From Brevundimonas intermedia (GTDB lineage Bacteria > Pseudomonadota > Alphaproteobacteria > Caulobacterales > Caulobacteraceae), in NCBI RefSeq assembly GCF_027922165.1, contig NZ_BSFD01000002.1, positions 864,812-928,811 of the forward strand: a DNA stretch of 64,000 bases, read 5' to 3'. Of this stretch, positions 56,069 to 64,000 are shown in pieces. Made by a program: the position numbers and the translations under genes. The notes below the pieces were generated by a model. The model saw nothing but the letters and a program-made list of their open reading frames with translations. It was not told the DNA's origin and searched no databases. Every line of letters starts with the position of its first letter. Position 1 is the stretch's first letter.

Positions 56069-57406
56069 ATGCCCCTGTCGTCCCCCACCGAGACCGGTCC
56101 GCGCCTGCGGATCGCCGTCGTGGGCTCGGGGATCGCCGCCCTGTCCAGCGCCTGGCTTTTGTCGAAGCGCCACGACGTGACGATCTATGAGCGCGACGAC
56201 CGGCTGGGGGGCCACTCCAACACCGTCGACGTCCGCACATCGACCGGCGAAACAGCGGTGGACACCGGCTTCATCGTCTTCAACGATGCGACCTATCCCA
56301 ACCTGATCGCCTTGTTCGCCCATCTGGGGCTCGAGACGCGGGCCACCGACATGTCCTTCGCTGTGTCGCTGGACCAGGGCCGGTATGAATATGCCGCCCC
56401 CGCCCTGTTCGCCCAGCGCCGCAATATTTTCCGCCCGCGTTTCTGGTCGATGCTGAAGGAGATCCTGCGCTTCTATCGCTCGGCGCCCGCCGGCATGGCC
56501 GCCCTGGGCGACAGCGACCTGACCCTGGGCCAGTATCTGAAGCGCGAAGGTTTCAGCGAAGCCTTCCGGGACGATCATCTGCTGCCGATGGCCGCCGCCA
56601 TCTGGTCGTCGCCGGCTCACACCCTGATGGATTACCCGGCCGAATCCTTCCTGCGTTTCTGCGGCAACCACGGCCTGCTGAAACTGGTGGGGCGTCCGCT
56701 GTGGCGCACCGTCGTCGGCGGCAGCCGGATCTATGTCGAGGAACTGGCGCGCCAGATCGGCGAAGGGGTGCGTCTACGCCGGGGTGTGGACCAGGTCCGC
56801 CGTGTCGAAGGCGGCGTGGTGGTTCAGGACTCGACCGGCGCCGAGGAGCGGTTCGACCATGTCGTCATCGGCGCACACGCCGACCAGGCTTTGGCCATGC
56901 TGGCCGAGCCGACGGCGCGCGAGCGCGAACTGCTGGGCGCGTTCAAGTACAGCCGAAACCTGACCATCCTTCACACCGACGCCGGCCTCATGCCGCGCCG
57001 CCGGCGGGCCTGGGCGTCGTGGAACTATATCGGCGCCGACGGCGGCCTGTGCGTCACCTACTGGATGAACAAGCTGCAGGGCCTGCCGGGCCAGGACCTG
57101 TTCGTCACCCTGAACCCGCCGCGCCCGCCCGCCGCCGGAACCCTGTTGCGCAGCGAGTTGTACGAGCATCCGATCTTCGACCCCGCCGCCATTAAGGCGC
57201 AGAAGGAACTGTGGAGCCTGCAAGGTCATGGCGGGGTCTGGTTCTGCGGCGCCCATTTCGGCGCGGGTTTCCACGAGGACGGACTGCAGTCGGGCCTGGC
57301 GGTGGCTGAACAGCTGGGCGGGTTGCGTCGCCCCTGGACTGTCGAGAACGAGAGCAGCCGTATCCACCTGTCGGCGCCGGCGACCGAACTCGAGCGGGCG
57401 GCGTGA
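56069..57406 (+). CDS. FAD-dependent amine-oxidase-like protein of the RpoE/ChrR regulon
   Basis: The 445-residue flavoprotein has an N-terminal dinucleotide loop RIAVVGSGIAALSSAWLLS, then YERDDRLGGHSNTV, and a C-terminal FAD segment VWFCGAHFGAGFHEDGLQSGLAVAE. Such genes commonly sit next to rpoE-chrR with DUF1365 and lipid-modifying genes. Start ATG 56069 has CCGGAG six bases upstream; the longer frame overlaps the promoter. It overlaps the DUF1365 gene by four bases (GTGA). Confidence 0.93.
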   Translation: MPLSSPTETGPRLRIAVVGSGIAALSSAWLLSKRHDVTIYERDDRLGGHSNTVDVRTSTGETAVDTGFIVFNDATYPNLIALFAHLGLETRATDMSFAVSLDQGRYEYAAPALFAQRRNIFRPRFWSMLKEILRFYRSAPAGMAALGDSDLTLGQYLKREGFSEAFRDDHLLPMAAAIWSSPAHTLMDYPAESFLRFCGNHGLLKLVGRPLWRTVVGGSRIYVEELARQIGEGVRLRRGVDQVRRVEGGVVVQDSTGAEERFDHVVIGAHADQALAMLAEPTARERELLGAFKYSRNLTILHTDAGLMPRRRRAWASWNYIGADGGLCVTYWMNKLQGLPGQDLFVTLNPPRPPAAGTLLRSELYEHPIFDPAAIKAQKELWSLQGHGGVWFCGAHFGAGFHEDGLQSGLAVAEQLGGLRRPWTVENESSRIHLSAPATELERAA

Positions 57407-58185
57407 CCCAGGCCTCGGCCCTCTATGTCGGCGGCGTCTTCCACGCGCGGCTGCGCCCTAAACAGCACAGGCTCAACTACCGCGTCTTCTGGCTGATGCT
57501 GGACCTGGCCGAGATCGACGCCCTGGACGCCCGGCTGAAGACGTTTTCGCGCAACCGGTTCAACCTGCTGTCCTTCCGCGACCGGGACCACGGAGACGGC
57601 TCGGACCGCCCGCTGCGGGCGCAGGTCGAGGCTCGCTTGGCCGAGGTCGGGGTGGATGTCGGTCAGGGCGCGATCCGCCTTCTGACCATGCCGCGCGTCT
57701 TCGGTTTCGTCTTCAATCCGATCAGCCTCTATTACTGCCATCACGAAGACGGGCGGCTGGCCGCAATGATCTATGAAGTCACCAGCACCTTCGGCGAGCG
57801 CCGATCCTACGTCCTGCCCGTGCTGCCGGCCGACTCCCAGGCGGGCCGGTTCCGGCAACAGACCGACAAACGCCTGTATGTCTCGCCCTTCATGGACATG
57901 GACATGACCTATGACTTCAAGGGTCAGACCCCGGGCGACACCCTGACCCTGGCCATCAACGGCTCGGACAGCGAGGGCCTGCTGATCGCCACCAGCATGA
58001 ACGGCGCGCGCCGGCCGATGTCCGACCGCGCCCTGACCGCCTCCGCCCTGGCCATGCCCCTGCTGACGCTTAAGGTGGTGGTGGCCATCCATTGGGAGGC
58101 GCTGAAACTGTGGCTGAAGCGCGTGCCCCTGACCCGCAAGCCCACGCCGGGCCCCGACGTACTGGACCTGCGCCATAGGGGCTAG
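57403..58185 (+). CDS. DUF1365 protein
   Basis: The 260-residue protein starts at GTG 57403 inside the preceding stop. The DUF1365 signature is VFHARLRPKQHRLNYRVFWLMLDL, followed by VFGFVFNPISLYYCHH and YEVTSTFGERRSYVLP. It is usually adjacent to FAD-dependent oxidoreductases and cyclopropane-type fatty-acid genes. The biochemical role is unsettled; a role in lipid modification during photooxidative stress is inferred from context. No cyclopropane synthase gene is present here. Confidence 0.93.
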   Translation: MTQASALYVGGVFHARLRPKQHRLNYRVFWLMLDLAEIDALDARLKTFSRNRFNLLSFRDRDHGDGSDRPLRAQVEARLAEVGVDVGQGAIRLLTMPRVFGFVFNPISLYYCHHEDGRLAAMIYEVTSTFGERRSYVLPVLPADSQAGRFRQQTDKRLYVSPFMDMDMTYDFKGQTPGDTLTLAINGSDSEGLLIATSMNGARRPMSDRALTASALAMPLLTLKVVVAIHWEALKLWLKRVPLTRKPTPGPDVLDLRHRG

Positions 58186-58205
58186 GCCGCCAGCCCGCGT
58201 CCGGC

Positions 58206-58652
58206 TCAGCCGCCCAAAGTGAAGGCTCGCGCCAGGTCGGCGATCTCGTCGCGCGTGACGAAGCCGTCGCGGTTACGGTCGGCGCCGGCGAACCGTTCGC
58301 CGTTCAGGGCGCGAAACTCGTTCAGATCAACGGCGCGGTCGTTGTTGCGGTCGATGGCGCGCAGCTTCTGGATCTGCTCGCGGCTGGGACGACGCTGGGG
58401 CGCGGGGCCGCCATCCGGCCTCAGGGCGCGTACCTCGGACATCGTCAGACGACCGTCGCGGTCGGCGTCGGCGCGCGCGAACCGTCCCTCACGCGCAGCG
58501 TCGAACTCCACTCGGGACAAGCGTCCATCATTGTTCACATCCGCCTGCTGGAACATCGCGCGACCCGCGTCGGCCGGGGTCTGCGCCGGGGCGGGCGAGG
58601 CGAAGACCGTCAGGGCTGCGGCGACCAGGGCGGAAAGGACAAGGCTTTTCAT
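58206..58652 (-). CDS. Secreted EF-hand protein
   Basis: The 148-residue protein has a signal peptide (about 1-23, SPAPAQ). Four EF-hand-type loops follow: DVNNDGRLSRVEF, DADRDGRLTMSEV, DRNNDRAVDLNEF and DRNRDGFVTRDEI. The third lacks the usual glycine at position 6. It probably binds calcium in the periplasm. It converges with the DUF1365 gene, 20 bp between stops. Confidence 0.88.
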   Translation of the reverse strand: MKSLVLSALVAAALTVFASPAPAQTPADAGRAMFQQADVNNDGRLSRVEFDAAREGRFARADADRDGRLTMSEVRALRPDGGPAPQRRPSREQIQKLRAIDRNNDRAVDLNEFRALNGERFAGADRNRDGFVTRDEIADLARAFTLGG

Positions 58653-58674
58653 AGGGGCTCTCGAAAGAAAGGGG

Positions 58675-58708
58675 CCCCGGCCGCGAGGTTGGGGGGACGC
58701 GGCCGGGG
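58675..58708 (-). terminator. GC-rich hairpin after the secreted-protein gene at 58757
   Basis: An 11-bp perfect stem, CCCCGGCCGCG / CGCGGCCGGGG, with a 12-base loop. Read on the minus strand it is followed by CCCCTTTCTTTC, so it may end the transcript of the gene at 58757 before the EF-hand gene starts. Confidence 0.65.
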
Positions 58709-58756
58709 CGACGGGCGGAGGACAGGATGAAAGCTCCGCCCGAACCGGGAAGAGGG

Positions 58757-59254
58757 TCAGTAGGGGCGGGTGACCGTCGAACTGCGGCTGGCGCCATTGT
58801 TGGCGGAGACAGTACGATTCACGGTGACGCCGTCATCATCGCGATAGGCCTCGACCTGGCGATCATAGCCGTAGCCGTTAGAGGTCTGCACGCTCGACCC
58901 TCGGCTATAGCTGTCGTCTCCATAGGCGGTGGAGGCGGTGCGGGTCTGGGTATTGCCGGCCGGGCCGGTGCGTACCGCCGTCGTGGCATGGCCGCTTCCG
59001 GTGTCGATCGTGGTGCGGGCGCGGGCGCTGGACCAGCCTTGACCATCGACAAATCCATAACGAGAGACCGACGCCGAGCCGGGGCTGCGATAGATGTCCG
59101 CGCCTCGCGTCGCGCTGTGATTGGGGCCGCTGACGGTGGTCGAGCGATGGCGCGTCCGCGACTGGGCTTCAGCGCTGTCAGCTGCGGCGGCGACGCCCGC
59201 GGCGGTCAACAGCCCCGCGACGGCGGCGACGATAAAGGGACGATGGGCGGTCAT
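58757..59254 (-). CDS. Secreted Ser/Thr-rich protein of unknown function
   Basis: The 165-residue protein has a signal peptide (about 1-30, ADSAEAQ). The mature part is rich in Ser, Thr, Gly, Tyr and Arg with repeated short patterns (TRHRSTTVSG, TTIDTGSGHATTAV, TQTRTASTAYGDD), which suggests an extended, surface or periplasmic low-complexity protein. No catalytic motif is seen. Confidence 0.65.
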   Translation of the reverse strand: MTAHRPFIVAAVAGLLTAAGVAAAADSAEAQSRTRHRSTTVSGPNHSATRGADIYRSPGSASVSRYGFVDGQGWSSARARTTIDTGSGHATTAVRTGPAGNTQTRTASTAYGDDSYSRGSSVQTSNGYGYDRQVEAYRDDDGVTVNRTVSANNGASRSSTVTRPY

Positions 59255-59403
59255 GGGCAGGCTCCTTTTGCGAGGTCCGGCCTGTTCCGGACGACTGCAG
59301 ACTGACAGACCCGACCGCCAGGGGTGTGTCGCATCGGCGCCTGTGCGTAACAGCTTGTATCCCCTACTGGCGGGGCGAAGGCGGTTGCGCCAAAGCTTGG
59401 GCC

Positions 59404-60111
59404 ATGACGCCGGTTCTGATCCATCTGGTCGAGGACGACCCTGAAATCCGCGACCTGGTCTGCGCCCTGCTGGCGCGCGAAGGTCTGGAGTGCGCGGCCT
59501 TTCCAGACGCCGTCGCCTTCTGGGCGGCCTGGGCGGTTCGCCGTCCGGACCTCGTGATCCTGGACCTGATGATGCCGGGCGAGGACGGTCTGTCGATCTG
59601 CCGCCGCCTGCAAGGCGCGGTCCCCGTGCTGATCGCCTCGGCGCGGGGCGAGCCCATGGACCGGGTCGTCGGACTGGAAGTCGGCGCCGACGACTATATC
59701 GCCAAACCGTTCGAGCCGCGCGAACTGGTCGCCCGGATCAAGGCCCTGCTGCGCCGCCGTGACCGCGCCGCGGCGCCCTCGCCGCCGGCCCGCTGCTTCG
59801 TCTTCGAGGGCTGGCGACTGGACCTGGCCTCGCGCGCCCTGACCGGCGCGGACGGACAGGGCGTCGAACTAACCGCCGGCGAGTTCGACATGCTCGCCGC
59901 CTTCGTCAAACGCCCCCAACAGACCCTGTCCCGCGACGACATCATGGATGTGCTGAAGGGACGTCAGGCCGACGTCTTCGACCGCTCCATTGACATCCAG
60001 GTCTCGCGCCTGCGCCGCAAGCTGGGCGACCACCCGCGTGAGCCGCGCCTGATCCGCACCGTCCGAAACGCCGGCTATCTGTTCACAGCCGACGTTCAGG
60101 CCGTCTCATGA
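59404..60111 (+). CDS. OmpR-family response regulator
   Basis: The 235-residue protein has a receiver with Asp54 (LVILDLMMPG) and Lys101 (YIAKPF), and a C-terminal winged helix (LTAGEFDMLAAFVKRPQQTLSR, IDIQVSRLRRKLG). It is coupled to the following kinase by a 4-bp overlap (ATGA). The longer upstream frame lies in the 149-bp gap and lacks support. Its target is unknown. Confidence 0.94.
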   Translation: MTPVLIHLVEDDPEIRDLVCALLAREGLECAAFPDAVAFWAAWAVRRPDLVILDLMMPGEDGLSICRRLQGAVPVLIASARGEPMDRVVGLEVGADDYIAKPFEPRELVARIKALLRRRDRAAAPSPPARCFVFEGWRLDLASRALTGADGQGVELTAGEFDMLAAFVKRPQQTLSRDDIMDVLKGRQADVFDRSIDIQVSRLRRKLGDHPREPRLIRTVRNAGYLFTADVQAVS

Positions 60112-61430
60112 GACAGCTCGGTCTCGCCAACCGCCTGACCCTGACGCTGGTGCTGGTGGTCGTTGTCTTTCAGGCGATCAGCGTCCTCGGGCTCTTACGG
60201 CTGCAACGCTCCAGCCAAGACGACTGGCGACTGCCCGTGCCGGTTCGGATCGCCGCCGCTGCGGCCGCCCTGGACCGCACGCCTTCGGCCCAGCGCGACG
60301 ATCTTCTGGTGGCCCTGAACGGCGACGCAACCCGGTTCTTCATCGCCGACGGCACGCCCGCCGGCTATCGTCCACGCGGCGGCGCTCTGCCGTTGCTGCT
60401 GCACAGCTATGGAGCCGCGCTGGAAGACCGCGACGTCCGTCTACTGGTTCCCGAGGAGAAGCGGCGGTTTCGGCCTCGGCTGGAAACTCGACGCACTACT
60501 GTCTATGCGATCTCCGTCGCCCTGGCGGACGGGCAGAGGCTGGTGGTCGCGCCTGGCTTGGGCCAGCGGCGGCGCAGCATCGCCCTGGCCGCCCTGGTCT
60601 TCAACCTGGCGGTGGGGCTGGCGGCGGCCTTTCTGGTGTGGCGGACGGTGCGCCGCGCCACCCGCGACCTTCAAGCCATAGCCGACGCGTCGGACCGGTT
60701 CGCTGTCGATATCGCCGCCCCGCCGATGGACGAGACCGGCCATGCCGAGGCGCGTCGCGTCGCCTCGGCCTTCAACCGCATGCGCGCGCGCATCCAGGCC
60801 CTGATGGGCGAGCGGATGCGGATGCTGGCGGCGGCGGCCCATGACCTGAAGACCCTGATGACCCGCCTGCGGTTGCGGGTCGCCCTGATCGACGACCCGG
60901 ACCAGCGGGCCCGCGCCGACCGGGACGTGGCCCTGATGGCCACCCTGATCGAGGACGTCCTGCTGGTGGCGCGCGGCGAGGAACGGCCGGTCGTTCTGAC
61001 GCCGGTTGATGTCGGGCGGCTGCTGACCGATCTGGTAAGCGAACGTCAGGCCCTGGGCCAGTCGGTGACTCTGGACGCGCCCGCGCCCGGACAGGTCCAG
61101 GCCGACGCCGGGGGGCTGCGCCGGATCGTCGAAAACCTGATCGAGAACGCCGTCGCCTACGCCGGCGCCGCCGAGGTCAGTTTCCGCCGCGACGACGACC
61201 GATGGCGGCTGGCGATCGTCGATCACGGCCCGGGCCTCAGCCCCGGCTTCGCGGACCAGGCCTTCGAACCCTTCGCTCGGGGCGAGGCCTCGCGCAGCCG
61301 CGAGACCGGCGGATCGGGCCTGGGCCTGTCGATCGCCCGGACTTTGGCCCATCAGATGGGCGCCGAAATCCGCCTCGAAACCACGCCGGGCGGAGGCCTG
61401 ACCGCCGTCCTTCTGTTCAGGGCGGCCTAG
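60108..61430 (+). CDS. Sensor histidine kinase with altered H-box
   Basis: The 440-residue kinase has membrane helices at about 12-32 and 157-178 with a small periplasmic domain between, then a HAMP domain. The H-box reads AAAHDLKTLMTRLRLR with His245; the usual proline five residues after the His (HDLRTP) is Leu250. The ATPase domain has NLIENAVAYAG, DHGPGLS and GGSGLGLSIARTLA. It overlaps the response regulator by four bases and converges with the LysR gene, their stops overlapping by three bases (CTAG). Confidence 0.92.
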   Translation: MRQLGLANRLTLTLVLVVVVFQAISVLGLLRLQRSSQDDWRLPVPVRIAAAAAALDRTPSAQRDDLLVALNGDATRFFIADGTPAGYRPRGGALPLLLHSYGAALEDRDVRLLVPEEKRRFRPRLETRRTTVYAISVALADGQRLVVAPGLGQRRRSIALAALVFNLAVGLAAAFLVWRTVRRATRDLQAIADASDRFAVDIAAPPMDETGHAEARRVASAFNRMRARIQALMGERMRMLAAAAHDLKTLMTRLRLRVALIDDPDQRARADRDVALMATLIEDVLLVARGEERPVVLTPVDVGRLLTDLVSERQALGQSVTLDAPAPGQVQADAGGLRRIVENLIENAVAYAGAAEVSFRRDDDRWRLAIVDHGPGLSPGFADQAFEPFARGEASRSRETGGSGLGLSIARTLAHQMGAEIRLETTPGGGLTAVLLFRAA

Positions 61431-62326
61431 CGGACCGGCCGAAGCGCAACCTTTGACAACCCTTCGACCAAGGCGTCGAACACCACCCGGCAACGGGCGT
61501 TGCCGCGAAGATCTTCGTGCATGACAATCCAGGTCTCCAGCGGCAGACTGAACGCCTCCGGCAACACGCGAACCAGATCGGGCTCGGCGGCGGCCAGGGC
61601 GACCTGGCAGATGCCGATGCCGAAGCCCGCGCGGATCGCGGCCAATTGCGTCACATCACTATCCACCCGCAGGGCGAAGCCGTTGCGGCTCAAGGCGGGA
61701 TAAAGTTGCGCGACCGCACGGATCGCCGGGGTCTCGACATCATAGCCGATCAGGTCGTGGTCGCTCAGATCGGCCATGGTTCGCGGGGTTCCGCGCCGAT
61801 CCAGATAGTCTCGATGCGCATGCAGGCCAACCTCGATCGCCCCGATATGGCGTGACAACAGCGCCTGCTGTTCGGGCCGCACCATGCGCACGGCCACATC
61901 AGCCCGACGTTGCAACAGATCATCGAGAGCGTTGGACGGCGACACCTCCAGTGTCAGATTCGGGTGCGCCTGACGCAGGCGGGTCAGTATGGACGGCAGA
62001 TGAGCGAAGGCAACCACCTCGCTGGCGCTGATGCGCACCGTGCCCGACACCACGCCGCCCCGCCCCTCGGCTGTCCGCCGCAGCGCCGCCGAGGTCACGG
62101 CCAGACTCTCGGCCAGCGGCTTCAGCTCCAGCGCCGCGTCTGTCGGCGACAAGCCTCGCGGCGTGCGCAGGAACAGCTTGGCGCCCAGAGCCGTCTCCAG
62201 GGCGTCGACATGCCGGGCGATGCTGGGCTGGGTCATGTCCAGCACCCGCGCCGCGCCGGACAGCGAGCCCTCCCGCAACACGGCGTGGAAGGTGCGGTAG
62301 AGGTCCCAGCTCGGCTCGGTGCTCAT
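61427..62326 (-). CDS. LysR-family transcriptional regulator
   Basis: The 299-residue protein has an N-terminal winged helix (GSLSGAARVLDMTQPSIARHVDALETALG) followed by the substrate-binding domain (SGTVRISASEVVAFAHLPSIL). It is divergent from the NAD(P)-binding protein gene, with a LysR-type box in the 90-bp gap. Its stop overlaps the kinase stop on the other strand. Confidence 0.93.
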   Translation of the reverse strand: MSTEPSWDLYRTFHAVLREGSLSGAARVLDMTQPSIARHVDALETALGAKLFLRTPRGLSPTDAALELKPLAESLAVTSAALRRTAEGRGGVVSGTVRISASEVVAFAHLPSILTRLRQAHPNLTLEVSPSNALDDLLQRRADVAVRMVRPEQQALLSRHIGAIEVGLHAHRDYLDRRGTPRTMADLSDHDLIGYDVETPAIRAVAQLYPALSRNGFALRVDSDVTQLAAIRAGFGIGICQVALAAAEPDLVRVLPEAFSLPLETWIVMHEDLRGNARCRVVFDALVEGLSKVALRPVR

Positions 62327-62331
62327 GGTTT

Positions 62332-62348
62332 TTCGTATAGCAGACGAA
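62332..62348. promoter_or_regulatory. LysR-type box in the divergent gap
   Basis: TTCGT-atagcag-ACGAA is a perfect 5-bp inverted repeat with a 7-bp centre, containing the T-N11-A core of LysR sites, six bases upstream of the LysR ATG. A related TTCGGCAATTTCG stretch follows at 62355. It fits autoregulation plus control of the divergent gene. Confidence 0.55.
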
Positions 62349-62416
62349 CGGATTTCGGCAATTTCGTTTAGTCATGGGTCGGCCGACACTGTCTCATCGC
62401 AAGGATGGAGACTGAC

Positions 62417-63376
62417 ATGACAACGACCCAGAAGAAGACGGCCCTGGTCCTGGGGGCGACAGGCGGAGTGGGCGGCGCGGTGGCCGCGCGACTGCTGCAA
62501 TCCGGCTGGAACGTGCGCGCCCTGCATCGAAACCCCGCCGCCGTGCACGGCGACCCGCGCATCGCCTGGATGCAGGGCGACGCCATGTCGGCGACGGACG
62601 TGGCGACAGCAGCCGAGGGCGTGAGCCTGATCGTTCACGCGGTGAACCCGCCGGGGTACCGCCACTGGAACACCCTTGTTCTGCCGATGCTGGACAACAC
62701 AATCGCGGCGGCGGAGCTGGAGAGTGCGCGGATCCTGCTGCCCGGAACCGTCTACAACTACGGTCCTGACGCCTTCCCCGAAATCGCCGAGGACGCGCCC
62801 CAGAACCCCCGCACCCGCAAGGGACGCATCCGCGTCGAGATGGAGCGTCGGCTGAAGGCGGCGGCCGAGCGGGGCTGGGCCAAGGTGCTGATTGTTCGCG
62901 CCGGCGACTTCTTCGGACCTGAAGCGGCGAACAACTGGTTCAGCCAGGGTCTGGCCAAGGCTGGCGAACGCCTGCGCTTCATCACGTATCCCGGCAAGCG
63001 CGGCGTCGGGCATCAGTGGGCCTATCTGCCCGATGTCGCCGAAACTATGGTCCGGCTGGTCGAACGCCCCGACCTGGAAGACTTCGCCGCCTATCACATG
63101 GAGGGGCAGTGGGACGCGGACGGAACCGCCATGATCGGCGCGATCCGGCGCGCGCTCGGACAGGCCGATCTTCCCGTTCGGGCCTTTCCCTGGGCGGTCC
63201 TGAAGCTGACGTCGCCCTTTATCCCGCTGATGCGCGAACTGGCGGAGATGCGTTACCTGTGGAAACGTCCGATCCGGCTCAACAACGCCCGGCTTGAGGC
63301 CAGGATCGGCGCCGAACCACGCACCCCGCTCGACGAGGCGGTTCGCGCCACTCTTGAGGGAATGGGGAGCGTTTAG
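62417..63376 (+). CDS. NAD-dependent epimerase/dehydratase-like (extended SDR) protein
   Basis: The 319-residue protein has a Rossmann start KKTALVLGATGGVGGAVAARLL, then VSLIVHAVNPPGY and LLPGTVYNYGPDAFPEIAED, with the active-site region partly degenerate (Y-x3-K is seen only as a TRKGRIRVEM segment). It probably reduces or epimerises an unknown small molecule, or only binds NAD(P). ATG 62417 is chosen because GGAG is six bases upstream. It is divergent from the LysR gene. Confidence 0.88.
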   Translation: MTTTQKKTALVLGATGGVGGAVAARLLQSGWNVRALHRNPAAVHGDPRIAWMQGDAMSATDVATAAEGVSLIVHAVNPPGYRHWNTLVLPMLDNTIAAAELESARILLPGTVYNYGPDAFPEIAEDAPQNPRTRKGRIRVEMERRLKAAAERGWAKVLIVRAGDFFGPEAANNWFSQGLAKAGERLRFITYPGKRGVGHQWAYLPDVAETMVRLVERPDLEDFAAYHMEGQWDADGTAMIGAIRRALGQADLPVRAFPWAVLKLTSPFIPLMRELAEMRYLWKRPIRLNNARLEARIGAEPRTPLDEAVRATLEGMGSV

Positions 63377-63481
63377 GCGTCAGCGCCTTCTGGCATTCGT
63401 CTTGAGAAAAAGCCGCCGGTCGATCGGGCGACGTCGGTTTGCAGACCCAGCCTGACGTGCCCCCCTCTGGTCCCTCGATTG

Positions 63482-63829
63482 TTATGAGCGCCTAAGGGGT
63501 TGATAGCCGATCTGCGTCGCCGGCGGGAGCGGCCGTGCGGCGGCGCTGATCAGGTTGCGCAGCCGAACGGCCGTGGGGTACAGGCGCACCGCCTCCGGGG
63601 TCAGTCCCCGTGCGCCGAGTGCGGCCTGGCGTAGTTGTAGTCGATGCGCCAGCGCTCGATGACGGCGCGGCCTCGGCCAACGGTAGAAGGTCTGCTCGCG
63701 GATCCCAGGCCGACGACAAACCTCCGCCGTCGGGCTCCCGGCCTCCTGCTCGCGCAACACGCCGATGATCTGCGCCTCGTTGAACCTGATCTTCTCGACG
63801 TCCGTCTCCTTGATGAGACGGACTCTCAC
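63482..63829 (-). pseudogene. Internally deleted IS3-family transposase remnant
   Basis: On the minus strand the frame begins with an IS3 OrfA start ([20 protein letters not shown] then REQTFYRW). It then jumps to a piece of the OrfB C-terminus: in another frame the bases encode ERWRIDYNYARPHSAHG, the conserved DDE-transposase tail. Everything between (the rest of OrfA and the DDE core) is missing. No clear terminal inverted repeats were found. The last 171 bases of the window hold no recognisable gene. Confidence 0.75.
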
Positions 63830-64000
63830 TCAAAATGAGGAATCAGGAAGGGGCCGGGTGAAAAGCCGTCGCGCTGGGCTACACCCCGCCACCGCCAGAT
63901 AGGGAGAAGCCCCCCGGCGGCGAGGAAGCAAGCATAGCCCTCACGGCTGGCTTAGGTTGCGTGATTTTGGTCGAAGAAAAGCCCGCTATCCTATTTGGAT

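Overview
The window is a chromosomal segment of a GC-rich alphaproteobacterium. The best guess is Caulobacterales, Brevundimonas-like. This rests on the Entner-Doudoroff cluster zwf-pgl-edd-glk, the tol-pal and ruvABC clusters, a RpoE/ChrR-type sigma locus, and many short intergenic palindromic elements. The genus is an inference from gene content and composition, because no rRNA is present. No rRNA, tRNA or CRISPR array was recognised.

Layout. 1-4715: most of a compact histidine operon (hisD end, a HisC-like/HisB fusion, hisH, hisA, hisF, hisIE). 4758-9817: the Entner-Doudoroff operon. 9897-16521: mixed housekeeping genes (lipoprotein, DUF1295, nucleotidyltransferase, thiD, SMR exporter, folP, a regulator/membrane-protein pair, an acyltransferase). 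16812-28229, mostly minus strand: ftsH, tilS and a tol-pal cluster (cpoB, pal, tolB, tolA, tolR, tolQ, ybgC), interrupted by a DUF3667 gene and, between tolB and tolA, by a VapBC-type toxin-antitoxin pair. 28239-36524: a secreted hydrolase, ruvB, ruvA, ruvC, a hemerythrin protein, a long coiled-coil protein, yebC and a thioesterase. 36639-45962: an alcohol dehydrogenase, a secreted S9 peptidase, ribokinase plus nucleoside hydrolase, and thiC behind a TPP riboswitch.

45963-48002 is the most unusual stretch. A near-consensus sigma-70 promoter lies just after thiC. It is followed by about 560 bp of mostly non-coding DNA holding two perfectly identical 128-bp direct repeats. Then comes a lower-GC gene for a stand-alone reverse transcriptase (YIDD active site), which abuts the broken start of a zeta-toxin-like P-loop gene. 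The arrangement (promoter, structured RNA, RT) resembles defence-associated RT systems that use an RNA template encoded next to the RT. It is neither a classic retron nor a DGR.

48250-63376 is mainly signalling and envelope stress: a DsbA/FrnE protein, DUF1206, a PepSY-like peptide with an OmpR-type two-component pair, an ECF sigma factor with a ChrR-like cupin anti-sigma and two divergent promoters of the same type, the FAD oxidoreductase/DUF1365 operon, an EF-hand protein, a second two-component pair, and a LysR regulator with its divergent NAD(P)-binding target. The window ends in an internally deleted IS3-family remnant.

The gaps between operons are filled by several families of paired-hairpin repeats, some overlapping gene ends. 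Start codons were chosen by family alignment, ribosome-binding sites and promoter or terminator positions; they often differ from the longest reading frame.
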